Position numbers and translations under genes: made by a program
The notes under the pieces: model-generated
What the model was told of the DNA's origin: nothing
The model's database searches: none
What the model saw: the letters and a program-made list of their open reading frames with translations, nothing else
NCBI GenBank assembly: GCA_036925085.1
Contig: JAUPFP010000008.1
Coordinates: forward strand, 6,214,277 to 6,278,276
Direction: 5' to 3'
Length of the DNA: 64,000 bases
Origin: Brachycybe producta
Taxonomy: Eukaryota > Arthropoda > Diplopoda > Playtdesmida > Andrognathidae
In this document: piece after piece, positions 1-25,797 of the stretch
Numbering within the stretch: the stretch's first letter is position 1
Layout: the number at the start of each line of letters is the position of its first letter

Positions 1-733
1 TTATCAAACATTTAACATAAAAGTCAATTTTATTTTGAATACAGATAATGAAAGAAGATAAACAACTTGAAACATTGTTAGATCCAGATGAAGAAACATT
101 TTCTACTGGAGAAAGACAACTGTTTTGCTTAGCAAGAGCATTAATAAGAAATAACAAGGTAACTTTAAGATGTGAAAACTAAATCCATCAGAGTAACTAA
201 TTATGAGTCTACTTTTAGATCTTAATATTAGATGATGCTACAGCGTCAGTAGATCCACACACGGCGACATTAATACACGAAATAATACGAAAATCATTTA
301 CTAATTCCACCATATTGACGATTGCCCATGGCCTAAACAATATTGAAGACTATGACAAAATAATTATTATGGATAAGGGAGAGGTAAAACGTGTGCTAAA
401 ACTTGCCTTGTATTCTATTGTGAATCATGTAACATCGATGCCAACACGAAAATCGCACATTATTGAAACTTGTAATTACAGTTGAAATTTCGAAAAATGT
501 TGCGAAAAAATTTACAAGATTTAAATTGTAATTACATTTGCTCTCGCAAAATAAAAATCACAATTATTTGTTTGGTTTCCTGTGTGATCGTGTGTGTGTG
601 TGTAGATTGTATAAAACATTTATTGTCTCAACAGGTGGTCGAGTTCGATTCTACACAAAACTTCATGAAAAATAATTCCCGGTTTAAATCAATGATGCAT
701 TCCTCAGATGATGCTGATGCCTACGTAACATGA
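1..733 (+). CDS. ABCC5-like: ABCC5-like transporter, copy 0: 3' end only (last three exons)
   Basis: Exons 45-158, 219-383 and 635-733 (stop TGA) match exons 27-29 of the downstream copies in length and phase (114, 165, 99 nt). They encode the second half of NBD2 and the C-terminal tail. The C-loop region reads [14 protein letters not shown]. The Walker B reads ILDDATASVD, so the usual catalytic Glu (codon 234-236) is Asp. The H-loop His is kept but followed by Gly (IAHGLN instead of IAHRLN). Its last intron (384-634) is about 140 nt longer than in the other copies. It is the most diverged member of the array. The rest of the gene lies before the window. It could be a functional divergent paralog or one losing ATPase activity; no stop or frameshift is visible here. 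Confidence 0.85.
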
Positions 734-838
734 CATTTGAAAAAAAAAATGATACATATAAATAGTTATTATGACAAATTTTAAAATGACTATGTAAATT
801 TAAATATTCTATTATAATTATTGTAATTAACGTTTGTG

Positions 839-844
839 AATAAA
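839..844 (+). terminator. Polyadenylation signal AATAAA of copy 0
   Basis: AATAAA lies 106 nt after the stop codon of copy 0, in AT-rich sequence. Position and motif fit a short 3' UTR. No experimental end is known. Confidence 0.5.
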
Positions 845-2477
845 ACATTTTAAGTACATTTAGTAGTTGTATGTGTTAATTCATTTTAATTCTGATGAAA
901 ACGAATAATATTTACTTTTTATCACAATTTTTTCTTATGAAAATATAAAATGGGTCACATTCATTTTGGTTTGGGTGTTGTAGTTGATTGCCATCTTTAA
1001 TAATCTAGTGTAGCAAATACAAAATTAGGCGCAAAAACTGAAGAACCAATAAGTGTTGACTGTTGAGGCTGCATGTCATATTAAGTTCGCGGAAAAAAAA
1101 CCTTCTTTCAAGCCAATGTAATAATTGTCTAGTGAAAAACTTAGCAGAGTGATTAGAAACGCTGCTGCAAATGTCGCTAGATCAACGGTTAAGTTTATAA
1201 ACTTTTTGCTTTTAAGTGTATGAACCTCCTTGCCCTGGTTATTATAAACGTTGGCATTAAGTATTTGTTTTCATACAATTTTATTTCGACATCATAAAAA
1301 TGAGACCATTTTAGCACAAAAGGACCGCAATAACACTTATTATTTTGTCAGCACGCTAAAAAGCTTTTTTTACACATATAGATCGACATATGCCAAAAAG
1401 AGACTAATTTAATATAATGATGATGCGTATACAAACAGATTATGAAATAAACAAAATTAAAATCAACTCACAAAATTTAATGATAAAAACCTACTGTGGA
1501 AATACTATTTTTGATTATAACCATTTTCAGTGCAGATTGGCTTACAGTAAAAAAAAAAGCAAAATGCTATCAATCCTATCATCATTAACTTTAATTTTTT
1601 TAAACCAATTTCTTGGCAGTTATGTCGACAATTTTAATATCGAACTAATGAAATGTTTATAGATAAAAAAAAATAATGAGAATAGAAAATGGCTTCATTA
1701 GTAACCACACGTATTTTTTGTCCAAAAACAATAGTATTGTACATATTTTATATGTTTAGCTTAAATATCTACCGTCGAATTATAAACACTGATATAGTCA
1801 AACCTTTCATTTACAGTAAAGATGTTTTAATAGAGTTTAATAAAAATGTTTAATATAATATCACATTATATAATTATTGAAGGTTGATATTTTCTAGAAA
1901 TGTCTTCGGAATTCACACATGATAATAAAATGCTAAGAAAATATTCCAAAATACAATTACTGATAATTTTAGGCTGGGACAGGTTCTTGACACTGACCAG
2001 CTATTTTGGAGTTTATCAAGCTTATTTTATATAGGCCAAATTAAAATGTTCACTAACTAACTCTCAAAACTTCTTGTCTTAATAAAATTAATAAACCAAA
2101 ACAGTTCAAATTTGAGACCTTGAATAGTTGCCCAGTTACAGAATACAAAAAAATATATTATACATGCCAAAACGTAAATGAAAACTTCCACCAGTGTCTT
2201 AACAAAATTAAAAGGTGACAAAGCTGCTGCATGTTGCGAAAATTTGAGGTTATAAATACCTAATTCTACTAAAACTAGCAACACATTCAAATAATCAAAA
2301 TGTCTGTTATTCTGCATGTATAGTGGCGTTTAATATTCACCTCATCCGTGAATTGCATTGAAATTGTATAGGGCCGACATTTTCGCAACAAGAGGAAATT
2401 TAAAAACATTTATGACGTTGCAACTCCATTAAATACAACCTGTTTTGTGCCTTCATAAAATACGGCTTACAAGAAAC
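845..2477. other. Spacer between copy 0 and copy 1 (presumed 5' flank of copy 1)
   Basis: No coding sequence recognised; short open stretches (for example 1417-1662) lack family resemblance. From about 1280 on, the sequence is alignable by eye with the 5' flanks of copies 2-5, e.g. the block around 1290-1325 with GACCATTTTAGCACAAAAGG. The TATATAAA box seen in the other copies is not recognisable here. Confidence 0.5.
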
Positions 2478-9656
<7,179 letters not shown>

Positions 9657-10440
9657 AGCTAATCTTAACATTTTCTTCACTTTTGAATGGTGAGGACAGT
9701 GTAATGCTGAAACCACATAACAGCTAATGTATGCATGCATTTTGTGTCACACAACACATGATGGCAGGTGACAGATAGGAAATTTGTATGAGTGCTGCCA
9801 AATGGCCATCCCAAATAGCTTTTTTTGTTTCGATTTCATCCACGCCACTAGAAAATAATCCGACAGAAGGATTGGCAGCACTGATGCGGCAGCAGATAAA
9901 TGGCACATTTGCATAAAAAGACCCATAAGAAACCATATACTTAGAAAAGTTGTGCAACTTTTTGCCAACAGCATTTTGTAGGATACAATGGCATGTTTTT
10001 AACAACCGTGACGACAACTTGAACCGACAACAGTGCATAAAGTGATCCATTTATTACCGTGGTGTTATAGAACATGACAACATTTTCCCATCGTGTTGTG
10101 TCACACAAAACACGTGCATAAAAGGGGCAAAGTACCTTGTATACACCTAAAAACTTAAAAGCATTTGAATATTAAACATATCCTGAGTCCTGTTAAGGGC
10201 AAAAAAAATGTCGAATTCAATTTATTCAGTGAATATTTCTATATATTAGGTGGTATTAAAAAAGTTGAGTATTACTGATGAGTATTACTCAACAAAAGAA
10301 GAGTAAATTCTCAAATGAGAATTTACTCAATTTTTGTATGAATAAAGTTGCCACACGTAAATGGAGTATTTACCCTGGCATGTGAGTAGGTTATCACTAA
10401 GGTTCTGGTATCTTTATGTGGTATCCCAGTCCTGTTAAGG
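9657..10440. other. 3' flank of copy 1, shared with copies 2-4
   Basis: This block recurs with few differences after copy 2 (22056-22832), after copy 4 (51659-52436) and, shorter, after copy 3 (32828-33394). It contains AATAAA at 10341-10346 and may hold the 3' UTR. Open frames on both strands (about 9724-10050) show no recognisable domain and are not conserved as proteins, so no gene is called. A perfect hairpin with 12-bp arms lies at 10301-10328 (GAGTAAATTCTC, loop AAAT). Confidence 0.55.
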
Positions 10441-10487
10441 GCAAACAAAAAATGTCGAATTCAATTTATTCAGTGAATATTTCTATA
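10187..10487 (+). repeat. Pair of about 59-nt direct repeats (10187-10246 and 10429-10487)
   Basis: Both copies begin GTCCTGTTAAGGGCAAA and end in TATTTCTATA. Copy 2's flank has only the first and continues with unrelated sequence, so the second is a local duplication specific to this flank. It directly abuts the Helitron-like 3' end at 10488. Confidence 0.7.
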
Positions 10488-10915
10488 CTAGAGTGGTTAC
10501 CCGTCATAAATGTCGGAGCCAAATTCACAGGCAATTGTGCCCAGCATTAGAATTTCTTTTCCTGCGCCCTTTTATGACATCAGACCAAGTAACAAACCAA
10601 TTAGAAATTGATGATGTTCATAAAATAGCAGAGCAAAAGAAATTCTAATGCTCGGCACAATTGCCCGTGATAAAATCTAATTTAATTTTGCTACTATTAT
10701 CCCTCCCCTTTTTTATATTTGAAAGAGAAAATGAGCTTTTCATTTTCTCTCGTGTGCACATGCGCGTCATTTGTTACTTTTTAATCCTTTCATTTCAATT
10801 TCAATTTCCCCTCCACCTTTTTCCCTCCATGTTTCTCTCCCCCACCGACCCTTTGGAACCTTTTACCCTCTCCAATTTAATATCATGGGGTTTTTGGTTG
10901 GAAAGAACGCAACAT
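10488..10915 (-). mobile_element. Non-autonomous Helitron-like element (copy H1)
   Basis: On the minus strand it ends with a short hairpin (ATGACGG arm preceded by a CCGACAT-type arm), then GTAACCACT, then CTAG followed by T. This is the Helitron 3' signature of a hairpin shortly before CTRR at an A/T site. The body contains a long imperfect palindrome (10527-10670, around GCATTAGAATTTCTTTT) and a pyrimidine-rich tract. The same element is at 35302, 61489 and 62959. The 5' end here does not show the TC terminus seen at 61489, so the right boundary is approximate. No Rep/helicase ORF. Confidence 0.65.
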
Positions 10916-11556
10916 TTCATTTTGTACTGAAAAATTAAAACACTTTTTCAAACAGATTATATGATTTTACTTTCCATTATATAATAGATACAAAAGCTCT
11001 TCATAAAAATCAAGCACAATAATCAGCCATGAACAAGCAAGAAGCAACATTGTGCTCACCAGTGCACACCCTTTTAACTCTTTTCACCAGGTGGGGTCAT
11101 GGTGGCCCAGAGTCCAACCATAGGTCAAATGACTGATTGCTGCATCTGGTTCCAAACATTACCTTATTTGGAAATGCAATTTCAGAAAATTCCTCTAAAA
11201 TGTATAAACTATCCTGTTTTCTCTCTCAAAACAGAAAATAATTTTCTAAAATGTTTCTTCAGACAAAACAATTGTCAAGAACTCTTGAGAAATGAAATAA
11301 TTGTCAAAGGGTTTTTAAATTCTTTTTTGAAAAATTATTTTTTACTTTTTAACAAGGCCTCTGAAAGGCCCAAACAATGAAGTACCACATTTGAGTTAAT
11401 AACAGGGCTCCGTATAATTTAACTAAACACATTTAACTTGAATGTATTTAGCTCAAGTGAATTATACTCGCATAAGACTTAAGCTTAAACTTGCTTCCTG
11501 ACAACAGATCATTATTAAATGGAATTCTTACTAGAAACCCCTGTATATCTAGAAAA
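10916..11556. other. Spacer type A, continuing to the LINE remnant
   Basis: Shared with the spacer after copy 3 (about 35735-36360): e.g. the AAAACACTTTTTCAAACAG block, a GGTGGGGTCATGG block, and TTGAGTTAATAAC directly followed by (a/t)GGGCTC. The last about 60 nt (11497-11556) are the start of the decayed LINE 3' coding fragment that is longer in the other spacers. The open frame 11099-11380 has no recognisable domain. Confidence 0.5.
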
Positions 11557-12532
11557 AGAGACATTTTTAATGGTTCTTTAATGATAATTGCAATGGTTAG
11601 CATTAGGACATAAATTCCTTTTTATGTCCTAATGCTAGAAATAGAAGCTATGACACTGATGTTTATTTTTATATTTCGTATTGACTTACTGTATTGTCAA
11701 CCCATTAAAGGCATTTACATATTAATTGTGAACCGCAGGCTGATTGGCCAGCTTGGTACCATGTGACCTAGGCTGGTCACAGGAATAAAGGGTGGCCACA
11801 CAGCCTGAGGGTTAGTTGGGCTCTTATTGATGTGCTTGGCCGAAGGCCATGAAGTTTTGGTGGCCAAGGATGCCACTTTGTGTATCATTACTATTGTAAA
11901 AGTAAGAGCAACATATCTTCAATAAATGAAGTTTACCCATGTCACTGAGTTTGTGTTACTAATAAGTAGTAATAACTCACTAAATGAAAACTACCGACAG
12001 ATCCAACTGAAAATAAGAGATCTGGATCTGCCGATCCCCACATCTTAGCTGTCAAAGTGCAAGTAGTGCAAGGGGCACTTGTCAGCTAAAACCCCAAAAG
12101 TTGTCTGATAAATTATAGCAGACTACAAACCAGTAGCAGAAAAAGAAAAGAGAAAGCGAACCCTTGCACACTCTGTCCTAGGATCTGCCCATTGATCTGA
12201 TTGACCAATGGCCAGTCCTGATTATCAAATATCTCCTTATTTGGAAACAAATTCTCAGAAGAATTTGCATAATTCCAGAGAAATGATTCTGGAATTAACG
12301 GCCTTTTTGATTCTGAGAAACTTCAAAAACTTTATTTGAAAGCTTCCAATTTTTCTTTTGAAGTTTCTATTTTTCGAAACTCTGCTTTTTATCATTGTTA
12401 AGACTCTCAAATTTAATTTCTTTTTGAGACTGGTCAATTAGAGACACCACAGGGTGCCATCTGGCAAAGGGGTTCAAAGTGAGCGGCCTCACTCAAACAT
12501 GTGCAGCTGCCACATGTGTGGGTGGTGTCACA
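11557..12532 (-). mobile_element. Solo LTR-like insertion, minus strand (family LTR-B)
   Basis: Homology to the sister spacers stops at about 11556 and resumes at CATACGAGC (12533), so this block is an insertion combined with loss of some 450 nt of spacer. Its plus-strand end GGTGGTGTCACA is the reverse complement of the start of LTR-B at 34242 (TGTGACACCACC), and about 300 nt inside that end align to 34242-34560 reversed. It contains a perfect 16-bp inverted repeat at 11599-11636 (AGCATTAGGACATAAA, loop TTCCTT). The left end is not resolved and the matching target duplication is not visible. Confidence 0.6.
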
Positions 12533-12691
12533 CATACGAGCTCGAGCTCGAACTAAACCATCTAGTAGCAACTTTTTAATAAAGTTAAAACATTTCAACC
12601 TTAAGCTAACAAATAATTTCATAAAATATCGAGAAAAGAAATTTAAACAGTGAAATACAATTAAAAGTTATTAAGAATAGTAACAGCATTT

Positions 12692-13585
12692 TGTGACGTG
12701 GCTGGCCCTCCTTTGACACCTTGTTTACCGACTCGTGATGAGGAGGAAACTCGTTGTTGACGACGACGTTGTTCCCTCTGAAGAATCGGTGGTGCCGGGG
12801 TCGACTCTGTTGTTGACTGCTGCGGGCCAGCCTCTACTGTTGTTGAACCTCTGGGGGTTGGGTTCACCGGGCGCGACATTTACTTGCCTTGCCTGGTACG
12901 ACCCACAAAAAGACCGTCTTTCCTAGGGATCTTTGGATATAGGGCGTGACGATGCCGAAGTAACTCTAGTCCTTTTCGTTGAGTTGCTGGAGGCTCCAGG
13001 CAGAGGAACTCAGGCTGTGTCTGAGTACCTTCTGCTGGATACTCCTCTATTTTAGGAGTACAGAAACCCAATACAGTTCAAATACACAACACTTACACAG
13101 GTTTATGTATTTTGTAATGTCTCTTTACTAGCTTTGTTACTACATGATTCATAACACTCTTTACATTACTGTTTTACTCTAAGTCAGAACTTAACTCTTC
13201 TAGAACTAACTGTCTAGAACAAGACTTACTTGTTTTAACTCTAAAACTCTCTGCTACAAGTTCACTCTTTGAACTCTTTAGACTGACTGTCCTCACACTC
13301 AAGTCTCAAGCTCACTTGTCCGGTCTCCTGGGAGTGGCAACTGTCACCTCAGGGCTATATGATTGACCAACTGGGCCAATTATTGCCCTGGGCCAGGGAT
13401 ACTAAATCATAAGGAGAAATATTTCTGGGACTTATTTCCAATTTTCTCACGGTCGGACTTGGTTCCACAAATTCTCTAGAATTCGGGCCACCCATGTCCG
13501 AACATCTGTGCACCAAGGGGTGCCTTACTGTCAAGACTGAATTTTGACTTAAGTGTTTCACCTTCTGTTTCTACAGGGTGTCACA
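12692..13585 (-). mobile_element. Solo LTR (family LTR-D) with ATTT target duplication
   Basis: 894 bp starting TGTGACG and ending GTGTCACA, flanked by ATTT at 12688-12691 and 13586-13589. The empty site with a single ATTT is preserved in sister flanks (around 24350, 36912, 53955), which proves an insertion. Same family as the two LTRs of the element at 37873-44112, so orientation is minus. The last about 190 nt of the LTR in element orientation (12879 to 12692) are an open frame starting MSRPVNPTPRG that runs off the LTR end. Confidence 0.9.
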
Positions 13586-15009
13586 ATTTATTTGTAAACA
13601 ATTTCAACATCATAAAAATTAGACCATTTTGGCACAAAAGGACAATTACAACTTTACATATTTATGCCAAAAAATAAACTAATTACATTATAATAATCCG
13701 AAAGTTATATTATAATAAGGATCATTAAAGTTAATGATTGCAAAATAATTAATGGAAAAAATTTCAAGAATTAAGGTTACTGGTATTATATGTATCTATT
13801 GAAACCAATCGACTAAAATCTACTTACAGAATTTAGTAATAAATGAACGACGATCTGTCTTAAACTATGAACTACGGTGTATGTATAAAAACGTCAGTTA
13901 ATCACTATTTCTTTTTACCGTTTTCAGTATAGTAATAGCAAAAAAACATAGCAGGGTGCAATCAAAATGAACCCTAATTTCTCACACATATTCCTCCGCC
14001 AATGATTATTATTGTTACCATTTTTTAAACCCTAATCAATATTATATTTTATAAAGCAAATATATTACCCAAACATATTCGCTTTAGCTTATATTAACTT
14101 AGCTTTGCCTTAACTTACACAAATGACTATAATAGAAAGTAAATTAAACAGTAGAAAGGGTTAGATGCACAGATTGCATTTTAGTTGCATTTTTCATTGC
14201 TAATAAATATTTAAAACATAAAGATCTAATCAAAATTATAATAAGGATTTCTTAATTTCTAAGTAAAAAATAACAGGGTAAAACTACAAGTTATTATCAC
14301 ATTAAACACTAGCGATCAAACCTACAATTAATAATAAAAAATCAGATACAATGTAGACTAATAAAGGTTGAGGTCGTCTAGAAAGGTTTTTGTAATCCAC
14401 GAAGATTAATAGTTTTAAGAAGATATTACAAAAAACAATAACTAATAATTCAATTAGTTGTTTTGAATTTTAATAATTACTCTGCAAGCAACCCAAATGG
14501 CTTGTAAGTCGTTTAGTGTTGTAAGTTGTTCAGTCCAATAATTTCAAAATTGGGACGATAAGCAGCATGAATATTTGAATATTAACATGCTTAATTAAAA
14601 AAATGGTGACCATATGGATCCACAAAATTTATAAATTTCTCCATTCACAAAAATCTCAGGAATGAAATTTCATTTTAAAACGACCTTATTTTGCAGTACA
14701 TAAGTTACAGTATACAAACTTGTATGCTAGTTTAAAATACTATTTTATAAATGTCTGCCAAAAACTTGAATAATTAACAACACCAATTTCTATGTTTCAT
14801 TACTGTCAGAATAATAACCGTGTTTTGGCACATTTCTTTTTGCCTTCTAGTTGCTTTTATTATAAAAAAAATCACATTAATATATGCTAACATATGCTAA
14901 CAACTAAGAAAGGTGCATTGTAATAAAATTAACTTGTTGATTAGCTTAATGTGTCCATGTGGTGTTTAGTGCAAATTGAGTTCCTATCGAAGTTTTGAAT
15001 TACTGAGCT
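13586..15009. other. 5' flank of copy 2 (conserved upstream sequence)
   Basis: AT-rich, no gene seen. It is collinear with 24355-25789 and 36912-37872 and, in part, 53950-54357. The stretch around 14470-14530 (ACTCTGCAAGCAACCCAAAT) resembles the 3' end of the LINE at 59975, so part of this flank is probably LINE-derived. Confidence 0.5.
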
Positions 15010-15017
15010 TATATAAA
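15010..15017 (+). promoter_or_regulatory. TATA box of copy 2
   Basis: TATATAAA, 248 nt upstream of the ATG at 15265, in a block (GAGCTTATATAAACAGC) conserved at the same place before copies 3, 4 and 5. Conservation suggests a core promoter; the start site is not determined. Confidence 0.55.
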
Positions 15018-15264
15018 CAGCTTTTCCACTAACAATTGCTACAAATTGGCATATTAAAAATGTTTGTTAAGCTGTGTTTATACTCGGAATTTCATGCTGA
15101 CGTTGTAATCTAATTGTCTTCAAATTTTCCACCAATCAGGAAGGGCGCGAGAGTCAAATGCTGACTTTAAAAGCAACATTAGTGCTTTAGCTAATAATCA
15201 ACAATTTCACAGCAAGATCGAATAGCAAAACCTTAACAACATTAAAATTGGGCTTACAAGAAAC

Positions 15265-22055
<6,791 letters not shown>

Positions 22056-23710
22056 AGCTAATCTTAACCTTTTCTTCACTTTTGAATGGTGAGGACAGTG
22101 TAATGCTGAAACCACATAACAGCTAATGTATGCATGCATTTTGTGTCACACAACACATGATGGCAGGTGACAGATAGGAAATTTGTATGAGTGCTGCCAA
22201 ATGGCCATCCCAAATAGCTTTTTTTGTTTCGATTTCATCCACGCCACTAGAAAATAATCCGACAGAAGGATTGGCAGCACTGATGCGGCAGCAGATAAAT
22301 GGCACATTTGCATAAAAAGACCCATAAGAAACCATATACTTAGAAAAGTTGTGCAACTTTTTGCCAACAGCATTTTGTAGGATACAATGGCATGTTTTTC
22401 AAAACCGTGACGGCAACTTGAACGGACAGCAGTGCATAAAGTGATCCATTTATTACCGTGATGTTATAGAACATGACAACATTTTCCCATCGTGTTGTGT
22501 CACACAAAACACGTGCATAAAAGGGGCAAAGTACCTTGTATACACCTAAAAACTTAAAAGCATTTGAATATTAAACATATCCTGAGTCCTGTTAAGGGCA
22601 AAAAAAATGTCGAATTCAATTTATTCAGTGAATATTTCTATATATTGGGTGGTATTAAAAAAGTTGAGTATTACTGATGAGTATTACTCAACAAAAGAAG
22701 AGTAAATTCTGAATTGAGAATTTACTCAATTTTTGTATGAATAAAGTTGCCACACGTAAATGGAGTATTTACCCTGGCATGTGAGTAGGTTATCACTAAG
22801 GTTCTGGTATCTTTATGTGGTATCCCAGAGTTTGCAAACTGCCTTGTTCTAAAGCTATTTTTTCTAGACTTTAAGAATTGCCATGTCACTTTTAGCCCCT
22901 AGGGCTGGCAGGGGTCCTCCTCATTTGATTAAGACACGGGCTGGGAATCATGAGTCCGCATTGAGGAACACTTCCAAAGATCATGAAGGAACAAAGGCAT
23001 AGAAAGCCTCAAAGAACTTTGAGGTCTCTATTGTTCTCCTGTTTCTAGTGAAACTAACTCTCTTCATTTTGTAATAAGAATTAAAACACTTTTTCAAACA
23101 GATTATAGGATTTTACTTTCCATCATATAATAAATACAAAAGCTCTTCATAAAAATCAAGCACAATAATAGGCCATGAACAAGCAAGAAGCAACGTTGAG
23201 CTCACCAATGCACACCCTTTAAACTCTTTTCACCAGGTGGGGCCATGGTGTCCCATAGCCCAGCCATAGGTCAAACGACTGATGGCTGCATTTGGTTCCA
23301 AACATTACCTTATTTGGAAATGCGATTTCAGAGAATTTGTCTAAAATGTATAAACTATCCTGTTTTCTCTCTCAGAACAGAAAACAATTTTCTAAAATGT
23401 TTCTTCGGACAAAAGAATTGTCAATAACTCCAGAAACGAAATAATTGTCCAAGGGTTTTTAACTTCTTTTTTGCCAATTATTTTTACTTTTTAACAAGGC
23501 TTTTTAACTGAGGCCCAAACAAGGGAACACCACCTTTGAGTTAATAACAAATCCATAAGTCCATTTTATCTCTTTCATGTGTTAACAGGGCTCCGTATAA
23601 TTTAACTAAACACATTTAACTTGAATGTATTTAGCTCAAGTGTAGATAATGTAAGGTATATGCTTCTAACTTGCTTAAACTCGCTTATACTCACATAAGA
23701 CTTAAGCTTA
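22056..23710. other. 3' flank of copy 2 and first part of spacer type B
   Basis: 22056-22832 matches the flank after copy 1. 22833-23710 is the type-B spacer shared with the sequence after copy 4 (52437-53312) and lacks the Helitron-like element of type A. An imperfect version of the 12-bp hairpin is at 22700-22727. The open frame 23245-23427 has no recognisable domain. No gene called. Confidence 0.5.
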
Positions 23711-23938
23711 AACTCGCTTCCAGACAACAGATCATTCTTAAATGGAATTCTTACAACAAACCCCCGTATATCTAGAAATGGTCATCCAAAGGCTATTAGA
23801 AAAATAGGAGCTAGAACTGATGCATATTCGTGGTCTTTCTTTCCAAATGTATTTAGACTATGGAATGCTCTTCCAGCACATAGTTCTGTTTTAGGACGAG
23901 TTCAATTTGACGATGATGTCTATGTCTCGTCTCAGTGA
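23711..23938 (+). pseudogene. LINE reverse-transcriptase ORF, C-terminal fragment
   Basis: Reads about 75 residues ending in a stop, with the motif YSWSFFPNVFRLWNALP, typical of the C-terminus of non-LTR retrotransposon ORF2 (the SFFPRTIRLWNSLP-like block). It is followed at about 24000-24030 by a short TTGAATTGAA-type 3' tail. Copies lie at 36320-36532 and 53313-53539, so the insertion predates the array expansion. The rest of the LINE is missing. Confidence 0.7.
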
Positions 23939-25789
23939 CAACCATTTGTGATTGGGAATTGTTCCCTATGCCACATGGCGCTCGAGCTGATTGCAGATGT
24001 ACTTGATTGAATTGAACGAATTGAATATTAAACTCTTATTCTCGCTTCAACTCGATTCAAGTGCGACTCTTTTATACTCGCTTAATCTCGCTTATAGTCT
24101 TAATTTAATTGTAATTTCGAATCAATACCGTCAAACACTATTGAACAATATTTACATATAGCTTATAATTATTGTCTGTTACAGTTGTTTAACGTTTCAT
24201 ACGAGCTCGTACTAAACCATCTACATGTAATAGCAACTTTTTAAAAAAGTTAAAGCATTTCAACCTTAAGCTATCAAATATTTTCATAAAATATCGAGAA
24301 AAGAAATTTAAACAGTGAAAAACAATTAAAAGTTCTTAAGAACGGTAACAGCATTTATTTGTAAACAATTTCAACATCATAAAAATTAGACCGTTTGGCA
24401 CAAACCGACAATTACAACTTTAAATATTTATGCCAAAAAATAAACTAATTACATGATAATAATCCGAAAGTTATATTATAATAAGTATCATTAAAGTTAA
24501 TGATTGCAAAATAATTACTGGAAAAAATTTCAAGAATTAAGGTTACTGGTATTATATGTATCTATTGAAACCAATCGACTAAAATTTACTCACAGAATTT
24601 AGTAATAAATGCACGACGATCTGTCTTAAACTATGAACTACGGTGTATGACACTGTATGTATAAAAACATAAGTTAATCACTATTTCTTTTTACCGTTTT
24701 CAGTATAGTAATAGCAAAAAAAAAAAAGCAGAATGCAATCAAAATGAACCCTAATTTCTCACACATATTCCTCCGCCAATGATTATTATTGTTAACATTT
24801 TTTAAACCCTAATCAATATTATATTTTATAAAGCAAATATATTACCCGAACATATTAGCTTTAGCTTATATTAACTTAGCTTAGCCTTAACTTACATAAA
24901 TGTCACATGACTATAATAGAAAGTAAATTAAACAGTAGAAAGGGTTAGATGCACCGATAGCATTTTAGTTAAAATAGCACTTTCATTTTTCATCGCTAAT
25001 AAATATTCAAAACGTAAAGATCTAATCAAAATTATAATAAGGATTTCTTAATTACTAAGTAAAAAATAACAGGGTAAAACTACAAGTTATTATCACATTA
25101 AACACTAGCGATCAAACCTATAATTAATAATAAAAAATCAGATACAATATAGACTAAAGTTAAAGTTGAGATCGTCTAGAAACGTTTTTGTAATCCACGA
25201 AGATTAATAAAGTTTTAAGAAGATATTACAAAAAAACAATTACTAATAATTTAAGTAGTTGTTTTGAAATTTAATAATTACTCTGCAAGCAACCCAAATG
25301 GCTTGTAAGTCGTTTAGTGTTGTAAGTTGTTCAGTCCTATAATTTCAAAATTTCGACAAAAAGCAACATGAATATTAACATGCTCAATTAGAAAATGGTA
25401 ACCATATGGATCCACAAAATTTATAAATTTCTCCATTCACACAAATCTCAGGAATGAAATTTCATTTTTAAACGACCTTATTTTGCAGTACATAAGTTAC
25501 AGTATACAAACTTGTATGCTAATTTAAAATACTATTTTATAAATGTCTGCAAAAATCTTGAATAATTAACAACACCAATTTCTATGTTTCATTACTGTCA
25601 GAATAATAACCGTTTTTTGGCACATTTCTTTTTGCCATCTAGTTGCTTTCATTATAAAAAATCACATTAATATATGCTAACAACTAAGAAAGGTGCATTG
25701 TAATAAAATTAACTTGTTGATTAGCTTAATGTGTCCATGTGGTGTTTAATGCAAATTGAGTTCCTATCAAAGGTTTGAACTATTGAGCT
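23939..25789. other. 5' flank of copy 3
   Basis: AT-rich and collinear with the 5' flank of copy 2. It lacks the solo LTR and so preserves its empty site (ACAGCATTTATTTG around 24350). No coding sequence seen. Confidence 0.5.
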
Positions 25790-25797
25790 TATATAAA
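25790..25797 (+). promoter_or_regulatory. TATA box of copy 3
   Basis: TATATAAA, 248 nt before the ATG at 26045, in the same conserved block as in copies 2, 4 and 5. Confidence 0.55.

Noticed and set aside
1417..1662. Possible small gene upstream of copy 1
   Set aside because: Low-complexity AT-rich frame without homology to anything recognised, and not conserved before the other copies.
9724..10050. Open frames on both strands in the shared 3' flanks (also 22123-22373, 32848-33198, 51679-51970)
   Set aside because: They recur only because the flank is duplicated. Starts, ends and frames differ between copies and no domain is recognisable.
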